Part shown: positions 6,743-14,655 of the stretch, piece by piece
Layout of the letters: the number at the start of each line of letters is the position of its first letter
Position numbering within the stretch: the stretch's first letter is position 1
Assembly: GCA_002423025.1 (NCBI GenBank)
Contig: DIUN01000022.1
Span: 10,827 to 33,080, forward strand
Source: Sphingomonadales bacterium UBA6157
GTDB taxonomy: Bacteria > Pseudomonadota > Alphaproteobacteria > Sphingomonadales > Sphingomonadaceae
Length of the DNA stretch: 22,254 nt
Reading direction: 5' to 3'
Notes under the pieces: model-generated
Database searches by the model: none
The model's input: the letters and a program-made list of their open reading frames with translations, nothing else
Told to the model about the DNA's origin: nothing
Made by a program: the position numbers and the translations under genes

Positions 6743-8008
6743 TTACTTCCTCGGCACAGCCGCAGCAGCAATCACCACATCCAGCCCGGTCTGCATGCCG
6801 CGCACGAACGCCGTGCGCTCCACATCGAGATACTCGTCCAGGCTGTGCGCCCGGCCACCGCCGCCGCCGGCGCCGATGGTCACGGCGGGCACCCCGAGGT
6901 TCATCGGCACATTGCTGTCGGTGGAGGAGGCACCCAGCACCGGCTCATAGCCGTTGGCGGCAATCGCCCCGGCCACGGCCTTTACCAGCGGCTCGTCGCG
7001 CACCGTCATGCCCGCCGGGCGGTCACCGATCAGCACCGGGTTGGCCGCCACCTTGCCCTCCTTGGTGTCGCGCGCTGCATTCTCCGCCGCCACGGCTTCC
7101 CCGATCATCGCCATCAGCTGGGCTTCAAGCTTCGCCAGTTCGGCGGCGCTTTCCGAGCGCATGTCGAACAGCATCTCCACCTTGTTCGGAATGGCGTTCA
7201 CCGAGGTGCCGCCGCTCACCACGCTGGCCGCATAGGTCGTCTTGGGGCTCTTGGGCGTCGTGATGGTGTAGAGCCGCTGCACCGTGCCGGCCATCGCGGC
7301 CATCGGGTTCACCAGCCCATAGGCGCCATAGCTGTGCCCGCCCGGCCCGGTGAACTCCACCCGGTAGCGCCGCGAGCCGACGCCGCCATCCACGACGCGG
7401 TAGGGTGTCGAGCCATCCACCGAGATAAAGTCCCCGATGCGGCTGCGATAATCATTCTTGGTGAACAGGTGGCGTGCGCCGCGCAGGTCGCCCTCGCCCT
7501 CTTCGCCCACGGTGGCGACAAACAGGATGTCTCGTCCCGTCACCACCTTGCCGGCATCCAGCGCCCGCATCCAGGCCAGCAGCGCCGCCAGCCCCACCGT
7601 GTCATCGCCGATGCCGGGGGCCAGCAGCCTGTCCCCCTCGCGGCGCACCTTGATCGGCGTGCCTTCGGGAAACACCGTGTCGAGATGTGCGGAAACCACC
7701 AGCAGCTTGCCGCCCGCCAGCGTGCCGCCGGGCCCGCCGGGCCGCAGCCCGGTGACATTGCCGACAGCATCGATCGCCACGTCCTTCAGCCCATGGGCGC
7801 GCATCATGCCGGCATAGTGCAGCCCCCGCGCGGTTTCCTTGAACGGCGGCGCCGGAATCTCGGTGAGCGTGATCACATCGGCAACGATGCGGTCATAATC
7901 CGCCGCCACCTGCGCCCGCGCTGCGTTCCAGCCGGCTTCGCGCCCCACCTGTGCCTGCACGGGCGCCGCCGCCACCAGCGCTGCCCCGATCAGCCAAACC
8001 TTCAGCAT
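6743..8008 (-). CDS. Secreted M20-family metallopeptidase (peptidase T-like)
   Basis: This 421-residue protein starts with a signal peptide (MLKVWLIGAALVAAAPVQAQ), so it is exported to the periplasm. The di-zinc site of the M20 family is present in order: SAHLDTVFPEGT (metal His and catalytic Asp), GIGDDTVGLAALL (bridging Asp), TVGEEGEGDLRG (catalytic Glu pair), ISVDGS (metal Asp) and, near the end, GGRAHSLDEYL (metal His). Between them is the lid or dimerisation domain with GPGGHSYGAYG. Such enzymes remove amino acids from small peptides or hydrolyse related amides. The ATG at 8008 is chosen because GGGGAAG lies five to six bases upstream and the signal peptide follows at once; longer versions would run into the divergent sigma-factor gene. 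The true substrate is unknown. Confidence 0.88.
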   Translation of the reverse strand: MLKVWLIGAALVAAAPVQAQVGREAGWNAARAQVAADYDRIVADVITLTEIPAPPFKETARGLHYAGMMRAHGLKDVAIDAVGNVTGLRPGGPGGTLAGGKLLVVSAHLDTVFPEGTPIKVRREGDRLLAPGIGDDTVGLAALLAWMRALDAGKVVTGRDILFVATVGEEGEGDLRGARHLFTKNDYRSRIGDFISVDGSTPYRVVDGGVGSRRYRVEFTGPGGHSYGAYGLVNPMAAMAGTVQRLYTITTPKSPKTTYAASVVSGGTSVNAIPNKVEMLFDMRSESAAELAKLEAQLMAMIGEAVAAENAARDTKEGKVAANPVLIGDRPAGMTVRDEPLVKAVAGAIAANGYEPVLGASSTDSNVPMNLGVPAVTIGAGGGGGRAHSLDEYLDVERTAFVRGMQTGLDVVIAAAAVPRK

Positions 8009-8041
8009 ATTGCTTCCCCAGAATCCCTGTTCGCTGCCCTT

Positions 8042-8067
8042 GTAACAAATCCGCCCATGCTGTCGAA
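8042..8067 (+). promoter_or_regulatory. ECF sigma-factor promoter, GTAACA-N16-CGAA (autoregulatory)
   Basis: GTAACA at 8042-8047 and CGAA at 8064-8067 are separated by exactly 16 bases, 35 bases before the sigma-factor start codon. From memory, SigF of Caulobacter, the best studied sigma factor paired with NrsF, uses a GTAACC-N16-CGAA type of promoter. The site therefore fits autoregulation of the sigma/anti-sigma operon. The sequence match is seen; use by this sigma factor is inferred. Confidence 0.65.
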
Positions 8068-8102
8068 CCTGTGCTTGTGCCAGTGCCCGCCGCCCTTCCC
8101 CG

Positions 8103-8633
8103 ATGAAGCCTGATGAAGCCACCATGGCGCATCTGATGCGCCGCACCCAGGCCGGGGACCGCACGGCTTACCGCGCGCTGCTCGGGCTTGCCGCCGCCAT
8201 GCTCAAGCGCGTCTTCCGCCACCGGGTGCCAGAAGCGGCGCTCGATGATCTGGTGCAGGAGACGCTGCTCTCCCTGCACCGCAAGCGCGACAGTTGGGAC
8301 CCTGAGCGCCCGTTCCTGCCCTGGCTCTCCGCCATCGCGCGCTATCGCTGGGTGGATCACCTCCGCCGCGTCTATCGCGCCAACGAGAGCCTGATCGATG
8401 GGGATCTGGCCGCTCCCGATACCAGCGAGGCGCTGGCCGCGCGCTTCGGGGTGGACAAGTTGCTGGCGCTGCTGCCGCCGGCACAGGCCGCCGCCATCCG
8501 CGCTACCCGCATCGAGGGGCTTTCCACCATCGAGGCCGCTGCCCGGCTCGGCCAGAGTGAAAGCCTCGTCAAGGTCAATGTCCATCGCGGCCTGAAGCGA
8601 CTCGCCGCGCTTGTCGAAGAGGTCCGATCATGA
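8103..8633 (+). CDS. sigF: ECF RNA polymerase sigma factor (SigF-like, NrsF-paired)
   Basis: This 176-residue group 4 sigma factor contains only regions 2 and 4. Region 2 includes DDLVQETLLSLHRKRDSW and PWLSAIARYRWVDHLRR (residues about 47-95, core RNA polymerase and -10 contacts). Region 4 has LLALLPPAQAAAIRATRIEG followed by the recognition helix-turn-helix LSTIEAAARLGQSESLVKVNVHRGLKRL (about 118-168). It starts behind a GTAAC-N16-CGAA element, and its stop overlaps the start of the NrsF gene (ATGA). An ATG at 8124 is a possible later start; neither start has a clear ribosome site. By analogy with the Caulobacter SigF-NrsF pair it probably answers heavy-metal or oxidative stress. The gene symbol is by analogy. 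Confidence 0.85.
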   Translation: MKPDEATMAHLMRRTQAGDRTAYRALLGLAAAMLKRVFRHRVPEAALDDLVQETLLSLHRKRDSWDPERPFLPWLSAIARYRWVDHLRRVYRANESLIDGDLAAPDTSEALAARFGVDKLLALLPPAQAAAIRATRIEGLSTIEAAARLGQSESLVKVNVHRGLKRLAALVEEVRS

Positions 8634-9307
8634 GCCGCCGCCCTTCTCAGGATGCGCCGCTGCCGGCGGACATGCTCGAGGCTCTCGTTGCCGATCTTGA
8701 GCCCGTCACGCCGCTGCGCTCGCGTGAGGGGCTGTTTCTCACCGCGCTGCTGCTCGCCTGGCTGCTTCTGCTCGTCGTGCTGGGCCTTGCGCCGGGGCAT
8801 GATCTTGCCGCCGGTGTCCTGGAGCCCATGTTCATTCTGCGCAGCGGCACGCTGCTGCTGCTCGGCGGCGCGGCGGCGGCGGCGGCGGTGGCGACGGCGC
8901 GCCCCGGCATCGGGGATGGTGCCGGCGGCGTGCGCCACGGCTGGCTGGCGGCGCTGGCCATGGCCGGGCTGTTCCCGCTGGCTGCGCTGGCCAGCAGCAT
9001 TGCCGATCCGGCCGCCGCCCGCGCCGCGATCCTGCGGCCCTCGGCCATCGAGTGCCTCGGCGTCAGCCTCACCCTGGCGCTGGGCGTGGCGGGCGTGCTG
9101 GTGTTCTGGCTGCGGCGCGGCGCGCCGGTCTCGCTGGAGCGCGCCGGCTGGGTTGTCGGCATTGCGGCCGGCGCGCTCGGCGGCTTCGCCTTTTCGCTGC
9201 GCTGCCCCTATACGGAGGTCGCCTATATCGGCACCTGGTTCACGCTTGTGGTGGCCATTGCGGCGGTGGCGGGCCGGCTCGCCGTGCCAAGGCTGATTCG
9301 CTGGTAA
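8630..9307 (+). CDS. nrsF: NrsF-family (DUF1109) membrane anti-sigma factor
   Basis: This 225-residue integral membrane protein has about six hydrophobic segments after a soluble N-terminal stretch of about 35 residues that would hold the sigma factor. The C-terminal LRCPYTEVAYIGTWFTLVVAI block is the family hallmark. Two cysteines, C142 (IECLG) and C192 (RCPYTE), 50 residues apart, are the only ones. A conserved cysteine pair in the Caulobacter protein is reported to be needed for metal sensing, so these are the likely sensor residues. The start codon overlaps the sigma-factor stop. The protein would release the sigma factor when metal or an oxidant reacts with the cysteines; this mechanism is by analogy. 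Confidence 0.85.
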   Translation: MSRRPSQDAPLPADMLEALVADLEPVTPLRSREGLFLTALLLAWLLLLVVLGLAPGHDLAAGVLEPMFILRSGTLLLLGGAAAAAAVATARPGIGDGAGGVRHGWLAALAMAGLFPLAALASSIADPAAARAAILRPSAIECLGVSLTLALGVAGVLVFWLRRGAPVSLERAGWVVGIAAGALGGFAFSLRCPYTEVAYIGTWFTLVVAIAAVAGRLAVPRLIRW

Positions 9308-9372
9308 GGGCGCTGGCATGGTCTGGCGCTTGCGCGTATCAGGGCGGGGATGAAATTTCGCTGGAGAGCCTG

Positions 9373-9822
9373 ATGCGTCCTGTCCTCAAAGCCGCCGTTG
9401 CTGCCTTTGCCTTCGCCCTGCTCGCTGCACCCGCTACTGCCGCGCAGCCCGGCTGGGCCGGCACCGAGGCCGGCAAGCCGGCGCTGGGCGGGCATGATCC
9501 CGTCTCCTATTTCAACGGCGCGCCCGTTGCCGGCAGCCCTGACTTCGCGCTGGTGCATGAAGGCGCCACGCTGCTGTTCGCCACGGCGGAAAATCGCGCC
9601 CGTTTCGCGGCAGACCCCAAGGCCTTTGCGCCGCAATATCGCGGCTTCTGCGCCTGGGCCGCCTCGCAAAAGCGCCTCTCGGTGGCAGACCCCAAGATCT
9701 GGAAGATCGTTGATGGCAAGCTGTTCGTGAACTGCAGCCCGGTGGCGGAAACCAGCTGGCTGGCCGATCGGGATGGCAACATCGCCAAGGCCGATGCCTA
9801 TTGGGCCAGCCTGGCGGAGTAG
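9373..9822 (+). CDS. Secreted YHS-domain protein
   Basis: This 149-residue protein has a signal peptide (residues 1 to about 24, ending ATAAQ) and then a YHS-type domain: GGHDPVSYFNGAPVAGSPDF, ATLLFATAENRARFAADPKAFAPQYRGFCAWA. The tail IVDGKLFVNCSPVAETSWL followed by GNIAKADAYWASL is typical of stand-alone periplasmic YHS proteins. YHS domains in other contexts bind metal or sit next to metal-handling proteins. Two cysteines are present, in GFCAW and VNCSP. The start is the ATG at 9373 with GGAG six bases before it; a seven-codon ORF (9350-9373) ends on the same A. It follows the NrsF gene by 65 bases on the same strand and is a candidate output of the sigma factor. The exact function is unknown. 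Confidence 0.82.
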   Translation: MRPVLKAAVAAFAFALLAAPATAAQPGWAGTEAGKPALGGHDPVSYFNGAPVAGSPDFALVHEGATLLFATAENRARFAADPKAFAPQYRGFCAWAASQKRLSVADPKIWKIVDGKLFVNCSPVAETSWLADRDGNIAKADAYWASLAE

Positions 9823-9887
9823 CGCCCGCCGGCAAAGCGCCGCGCCGGGGATTGCGCATCCCCCCGGCTTGCCGCACCCTCGCGCCC

Positions 9888-10355
9888 ATGCAACTCCCCG
9901 GCCAGATCGATACCATCGCCCAGAACATCCAGCTGGCGGTGGCGCCGGTGTTCCTGCTCACCGCCATCGGCACCTTTCTCAATGTGCTGGCGCACCGGCT
10001 CAGCCGCGTTGTGGACCGCGCCCGCTTGATCGAGGAAAACCTGCACGATTACGCTGCGGAAAAACGCACCCTGGCGCTGGCGGACCTGGTGGTGCTGGAC
10101 AGGCGCATGGCCGCCGTCAACGCCGCCATCGCGCTCTGCACGCTCTCGGCGCTGTTCATCTGCGTCGTCGTCGCCACGCTGTTTGTCGGCGAGCTGCTGC
10201 CGATGCGCGCCTCGGTGCTCGTCGCGGTGCTGTTCATCATCGCCACCTCGCTGCTCACCGCCGGGCTGATGCTGTTCCTCTATGAAATCCGCATCGCCTT
10301 GCGCTCGGTGCGGGTGCGCGCCGAAGTACTGACACGCGGCGTGGCAAACAGCTAA
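9888..10355 (+). CDS. DUF2721 family membrane protein
   Basis: This 155-residue protein matches the DUF2721 pattern. A first hydrophobic segment (about residues 12-32, IQLAVAPVFLLTAIGTFLNVLA) is followed by HRLSRVVDRARLIEE, a charged cytoplasmic stretch with LDRRM, two more hydrophobic helices (about 78-100 and 104-128), and the end RIALRSVRVRAEVL. Members are small inner-membrane proteins of unknown function. The ATG at 9888 is chosen because the domain starts right after it; no ribosome site is seen. It lies 65 bases after the YHS gene on the same strand and may be the last gene of the sigma-factor operon, but nothing proves shared transcription. Confidence 0.78.
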   Translation: MQLPGQIDTIAQNIQLAVAPVFLLTAIGTFLNVLAHRLSRVVDRARLIEENLHDYAAEKRTLALADLVVLDRRMAAVNAAIALCTLSALFICVVVATLFVGELLPMRASVLVAVLFIIATSLLTAGLMLFLYEIRIALRSVRVRAEVLTRGVANS

Positions 10356-10385
10356 GGCTGTTCGAGACGGTTTGGTGCCTGAACA

Positions 10386-10414
10386 TTGACTTTTTGAACC
10401 AATTAGGTTATTTG
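10386..10414 (+). promoter_or_regulatory. Sigma-70 promoter giving a near-leaderless transcript
   Basis: TTGACT (10386-10391), a 17-base spacer and TATTTG (10409-10414) predict a start at about 10421. The ATG of the downstream gene is at 10422, and no Shine-Dalgarno sequence is present before it. The stretch is AT-rich compared with its surroundings. Confidence 0.5.
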
Positions 10415-10421
10415 CTCGCAG

Positions 10422-10916
10422 ATGAGCAAACCCCGCACGCGCCCCGCCCGTATCATCCGCTCCGATGGCTGGACCTTGCCCCGCCAGCGATTGTTCCTGA
10501 AGATGCTGGCCGTGACAGGCTCGGTGGAAAAAGCCTGCGCCGAGGCCGAAATGTCGATCTCCTCGGCCTATCGCCTGCGCCTGCATCCGGAGGGCAAGGC
10601 CTTTCGGGAGGGCTGGGCCCTGGCCCGTCATGCCAGCGTCCATTCGCTGCGGGAAATGGCGATGGACCGCGCCCTCAATGGCAGCCGCGAGCCGATTGTC
10701 GATAATGGTGAAATCATCGGCCACCGCATTGTCTATAACGACAAGCTGCTGATGTTCCTGCTGAAACGCTACGACAATCCGGATTTCGAGGGCACGCAAA
10801 ACCGGCTGGTCGGCAATTTCCAGTTTCTCGAAGCAAGCAACGATCCGGAGCCGGAGGCGGTGGCGCACCCGGTGGAGGCCGAGGCGGAAACTGCGACAGG
10901 ATTCGCGTTGGAGTGA
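10422..10916 (+). CDS. Small helix-turn-helix protein, sphingomonad family of unknown function
   Basis: This 164-residue soluble protein has a predicted helix-turn-helix at about residues 22-60 (LPRQRLFLKMLAVTGSVEKA, then AEMSISSAYRLRLHPEGKAF). This fold is also seen in terminase small subunits. After it come MAMDRALNGSREPIVDNGEIIGHRIVYNDKLLMFLLKRYDNPDF and an acidic C-terminal tail. From memory, proteins with this arrangement (an RQ..FL..LA.TGSV..AC motif, then DRALNG and YND.LLMFLL) are widespread in Sphingomonadales without known function. No phage genes lie nearby, so a terminase role is unlikely. DNA binding is inferred from the motif only. Confidence 0.7.
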   Translation: MSKPRTRPARIIRSDGWTLPRQRLFLKMLAVTGSVEKACAEAEMSISSAYRLRLHPEGKAFREGWALARHASVHSLREMAMDRALNGSREPIVDNGEIIGHRIVYNDKLLMFLLKRYDNPDFEGTQNRLVGNFQFLEASNDPEPEAVAHPVEAEAETATGFALE

Positions 10917-10980
10917 ACTTGTTGGGGTTAGGCTGCTGAAGTTATTGCATTTTATTTAGATACGACGGCGCAAAATATCA

Positions 10981-11012
10981 TTGTCATCCCGGGCTTGACC
11001 CGGGACCCAGCT
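10981..11012. repeat. REP-like palindrome, CCCGGG-CTTGA-CCCGGG
   Basis: Two perfect CCCGGG arms (10988-10993 and 10999-11004) flank CTTGA, set in the context GTCATC...GACCCAG. Short elements of the form GTCATCCCGG.CTTGA.CCGGGA are a very common intergenic repeat in alphaproteobacterial genomes; this is general knowledge. It lies between two convergent genes. No second copy is in the window. Confidence 0.6.
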
Positions 11013-11041
11013 AACTTTGGGAGGAAGGAAGCAAGCAAGGG

Positions 11042-11143
11042 GCATGGGCAAAGCCCATGCTGGCGTCGGACGGGTTCGGCGGGGAAAATCCCCGCCGCCC
11101 CGCCGGCCGGCCTTGTGCCTGTCGGCGCGCGGCACGCGCGCCG
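11042..11143. repeat. Three tri-loop hairpins downstream of ilvC
   Basis: Three perfect stems with three-base loops lie in a row. The first has 8-bp arms 11042-11049 and 11053-11060 (GCATGGGC) around AAA. The second has 9-bp arms 11077-11085 and 11089-11097 (CGGCGGGGA) around AAA. The third has 9-bp arms 11123-11131 and 11135-11143 (CGGCGCGCG) around GCA. The palindrome GGCCGGCC also lies between the last two. The hairpins lie just beyond the ilvC stop and may end or stabilise its 3' end, but none has a T-run. No gene is seen in 10917-11155. Confidence 0.6.
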
Positions 11144-11155
11144 CGGCGCTGCGGC

Positions 11156-12175
11156 TCAGTTCTTCGCTTTGTCGACCAGCTGGTTCTTGCCGATCCACGG
11201 CATCATCGCCCGCAGCCGTGCGCCGACTTCCTCGATCGGGTGGGCGGCGGCGGCAATCCGCGAGGCCTTCAGCTCGGGCTGGCCGGCGCGGTTGTCGAGG
11301 ATGAAGTTCTTGACGAAGCGGCCGCCCTGGATGTCGGCGAGCACGCGCTTCATCTCGGCCTTGGTGGCATCGGTGATGATGCGCGGGCCGGTGGTGATGT
11401 CACCATATTCGGCGGTGTTGGAGATCGAGTAGCGCATGTTGGCGATGCCGCCCTCATACATCAGGTCAACGATCAGCTTCACTTCGTGCAGGCACTCGAA
11501 ATAGGCCATTTCCGGCGCATAGCCGGCTTCGGTCAGCGTCTCGAACCCGGCCTGGATGAGGTGGCTGAGGCCACCGCACAGCACGGCCTGCTCGCCGAAC
11601 AGGTCGGTCTCGCACTCTTCCTTGAAGGTCGTCTCGATAACGCCGGAGCGGCCGCCACCGATGGCCGAGGCATAGGACAGCGCCACGTCATGGGCGTTGC
11701 CGCTGGCATCCTGGTGGATGGCGATGAGGCAGGGCACGCCGCCGCCACGCGCATATTCGCTGCGCACGGTGTGACCGGGGCCCTTCGGCGCGATCATGAA
11801 CACATCGATGTCGGCACGCGGCTCGATGAGCTGGAAGTGCACGTTGAGGCCATGGGCGAAGGCCAGCGCCGCGCCGGGCTTCATGTTGGCGGCAAGGTCA
11901 TCGGCATAGATGCCGGCCTGGTGCTCATCGGGGGCCAGCACCATGATGACATCGGCCCAGGCGGCTGCCTCGGCATTGGTCATCACCTTGAAGCCGGCGC
12001 CGGCAGCCTTTTCAGCCGTCTTCGAGCCGGCCTTCAGCGCCACGGCAACTTCGGCAACGCCGGAGTCGCGCAGGTTGGCGGCATGGGCATGGCCCTGCGA
12101 GCCATAGCCCACGATCGCGACCTTCTTGCCCTTGATGAGGCCCACATCGGCATCGGCATCATAATAAACGCGCAT
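11156..12175 (-). CDS. ilvC: Ketol-acid reductoisomerase (class I)
   Basis: This 339-residue enzyme converts acetolactate or acetohydroxybutyrate to the dihydroxy acid with NADPH and magnesium, the second step of valine, leucine and isoleucine synthesis. The length fits the short class I form. The dinucleotide-binding GYGSQGHAHAANLRDSG is near residue 24. FAHGLN with the catalytic His, APKGPGHTVR, the metal-binding DLFGEQAVLCGG and the FECLHEVKLIVDLMYEGG knotted-domain signature follow. AGGGAAG lies seven bases before the ATG. It is the third gene after ilvB and ilvN, 45 bases from ilvN, so it is part of one operon. Confidence 0.97.
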   Translation of the reverse strand: MRVYYDADADVGLIKGKKVAIVGYGSQGHAHAANLRDSGVAEVAVALKAGSKTAEKAAGAGFKVMTNAEAAAWADVIMVLAPDEHQAGIYADDLAANMKPGAALAFAHGLNVHFQLIEPRADIDVFMIAPKGPGHTVRSEYARGGGVPCLIAIHQDASGNAHDVALSYASAIGGGRSGVIETTFKEECETDLFGEQAVLCGGLSHLIQAGFETLTEAGYAPEMAYFECLHEVKLIVDLMYEGGIANMRYSISNTAEYGDITTGPRIITDATKAEMKRVLADIQGGRFVKNFILDNRAGQPELKASRIAAAAHPIEEVGARLRAMMPWIGKNQLVDKAKN

Positions 12176-12220
12176 CTTGAAACTTCCCTGATCTCTGGAA
12201 TGACGGATGAACTGTTACGG

Positions 12221-12729
12221 TCAGACGGCCTCGGCGCCGCGCGCGATGGCCACTACACCGGTCCGGGCCACTTCCACCAGCCCCACTTCGCGCATCAGCG
12301 CAATGAACTGGTCAACCTTGCTGGTCGGGCCCGACACTTCGAACACGAAGCTGCCGGTGGTGGTGTCCACCGGGCGGGCGCGGAAGATATCGGCAATGCG
12401 CAGCGCTTCGTCACGCGCGGCGCCGGTGCCGGCCACCTTCACCAGCGCCATCTCGCGCTCGACATGCGGGCCAAGCGCCGTCAGGTCGAGCACGCGATGC
12501 ACCGGCACGATGCGGTCAAGCTGCGCCATGATCTGCTCGATCACCGGCGGCGGACCGCTGGTGACAACCGTGATCCGGCTGACGGCATGGTCCGCCGTCA
12601 CGTCCGCCACGGTCAGGCTCTCGATATTGTAGCCGCGCGCCGAGAACAGGCCGACGATGCGGGCCAGCACCCCAGCTTCATTGTCGACAAGGATGGAGAG
12701 CGTGTGCCGCTCGGAAGCCATGTGCTTCA

Positions 12730-12730
<1 letters not shown>
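12221..12730 (-). CDS. ilvN: Acetolactate synthase small (regulatory) subunit
   Basis: This 169-residue regulatory subunit of acetohydroxyacid synthase has the N-terminal ACT domain (HTLSILVDNEAGVLARIVGL, FSARGYNIESLTV) that binds valine for feedback inhibition. The C-terminal IlvH-type domain has ELALVKV-like EMALVKVAG and TGSFVFEVSG. The ATG at 12730 overlaps the ilvB stop by one base (TGATG). A second in-frame ATG at 12721 is also possible. The length matches the long IlvH/IlvN type. It activates and regulates the catalytic subunit encoded just upstream. Confidence 0.95.
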
Positions 12731-14487
<1,757 letters not shown>

Positions 14488-14517
14488 CCTTCGGCTGCGC
14501 CACTCTGTGAATGTGCG

Positions 14518-14546
14518 GCCATAGTGACGCTAAGTTGCGCTGTCAA
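14518..14546 (-). promoter_or_regulatory. Sigma-70 promoter of the ilvBNC operon
   Basis: Read leftward, a perfect TTGACA (14541-14546) is followed after exactly 17 bases by TATGGC (14518-14523). Transcription would begin about 14511, leaving a leader of only some 25 bases before ilvB. That is too short for a peptide attenuator of the enterobacterial type. Confidence 0.75.
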
Positions 14547-14592
14547 AGCATTTTCGCGCAATAAAACTACAATTCACCGCGATTTGCGGCAC

Positions 14593-14621
14593 AAAAAACG
14601 GCGGACAGAATCTGCCCGCCG
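14593..14621 (-). terminator. Rho-independent terminator of the PEP-CTERM gene pair
   Basis: Read leftward, a 10-bp stem (CGGCGGGCAG, loop ATT, CTGTCCGCCG, with one G-T pair) is followed directly by six T. It lies 35 bases past the stop of the second PEP-CTERM gene and just ahead of the ilvB promoter, which it would insulate. The plus-strand reading has no T-run, so it is one-directional. Confidence 0.85.
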
Positions 14622-14655
14622 CTTATCGTCCTGCCTTGTGCGGGTTTTTACAGCC

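Noticed and set aside
8009..8164. N-terminal extension of the M20 peptidase by 52 residues
   Set aside because: It would cover the sigma-factor promoter and start. The ATG at 8008 has a good ribosome site and opens directly into a signal peptide.
10422..10916. HTH protein as a phage terminase small subunit and prophage marker
   Set aside because: The motif is similar, but no large terminase, portal or other phage gene is nearby, and the C-terminal half fits a sphingomonad family of unknown function.
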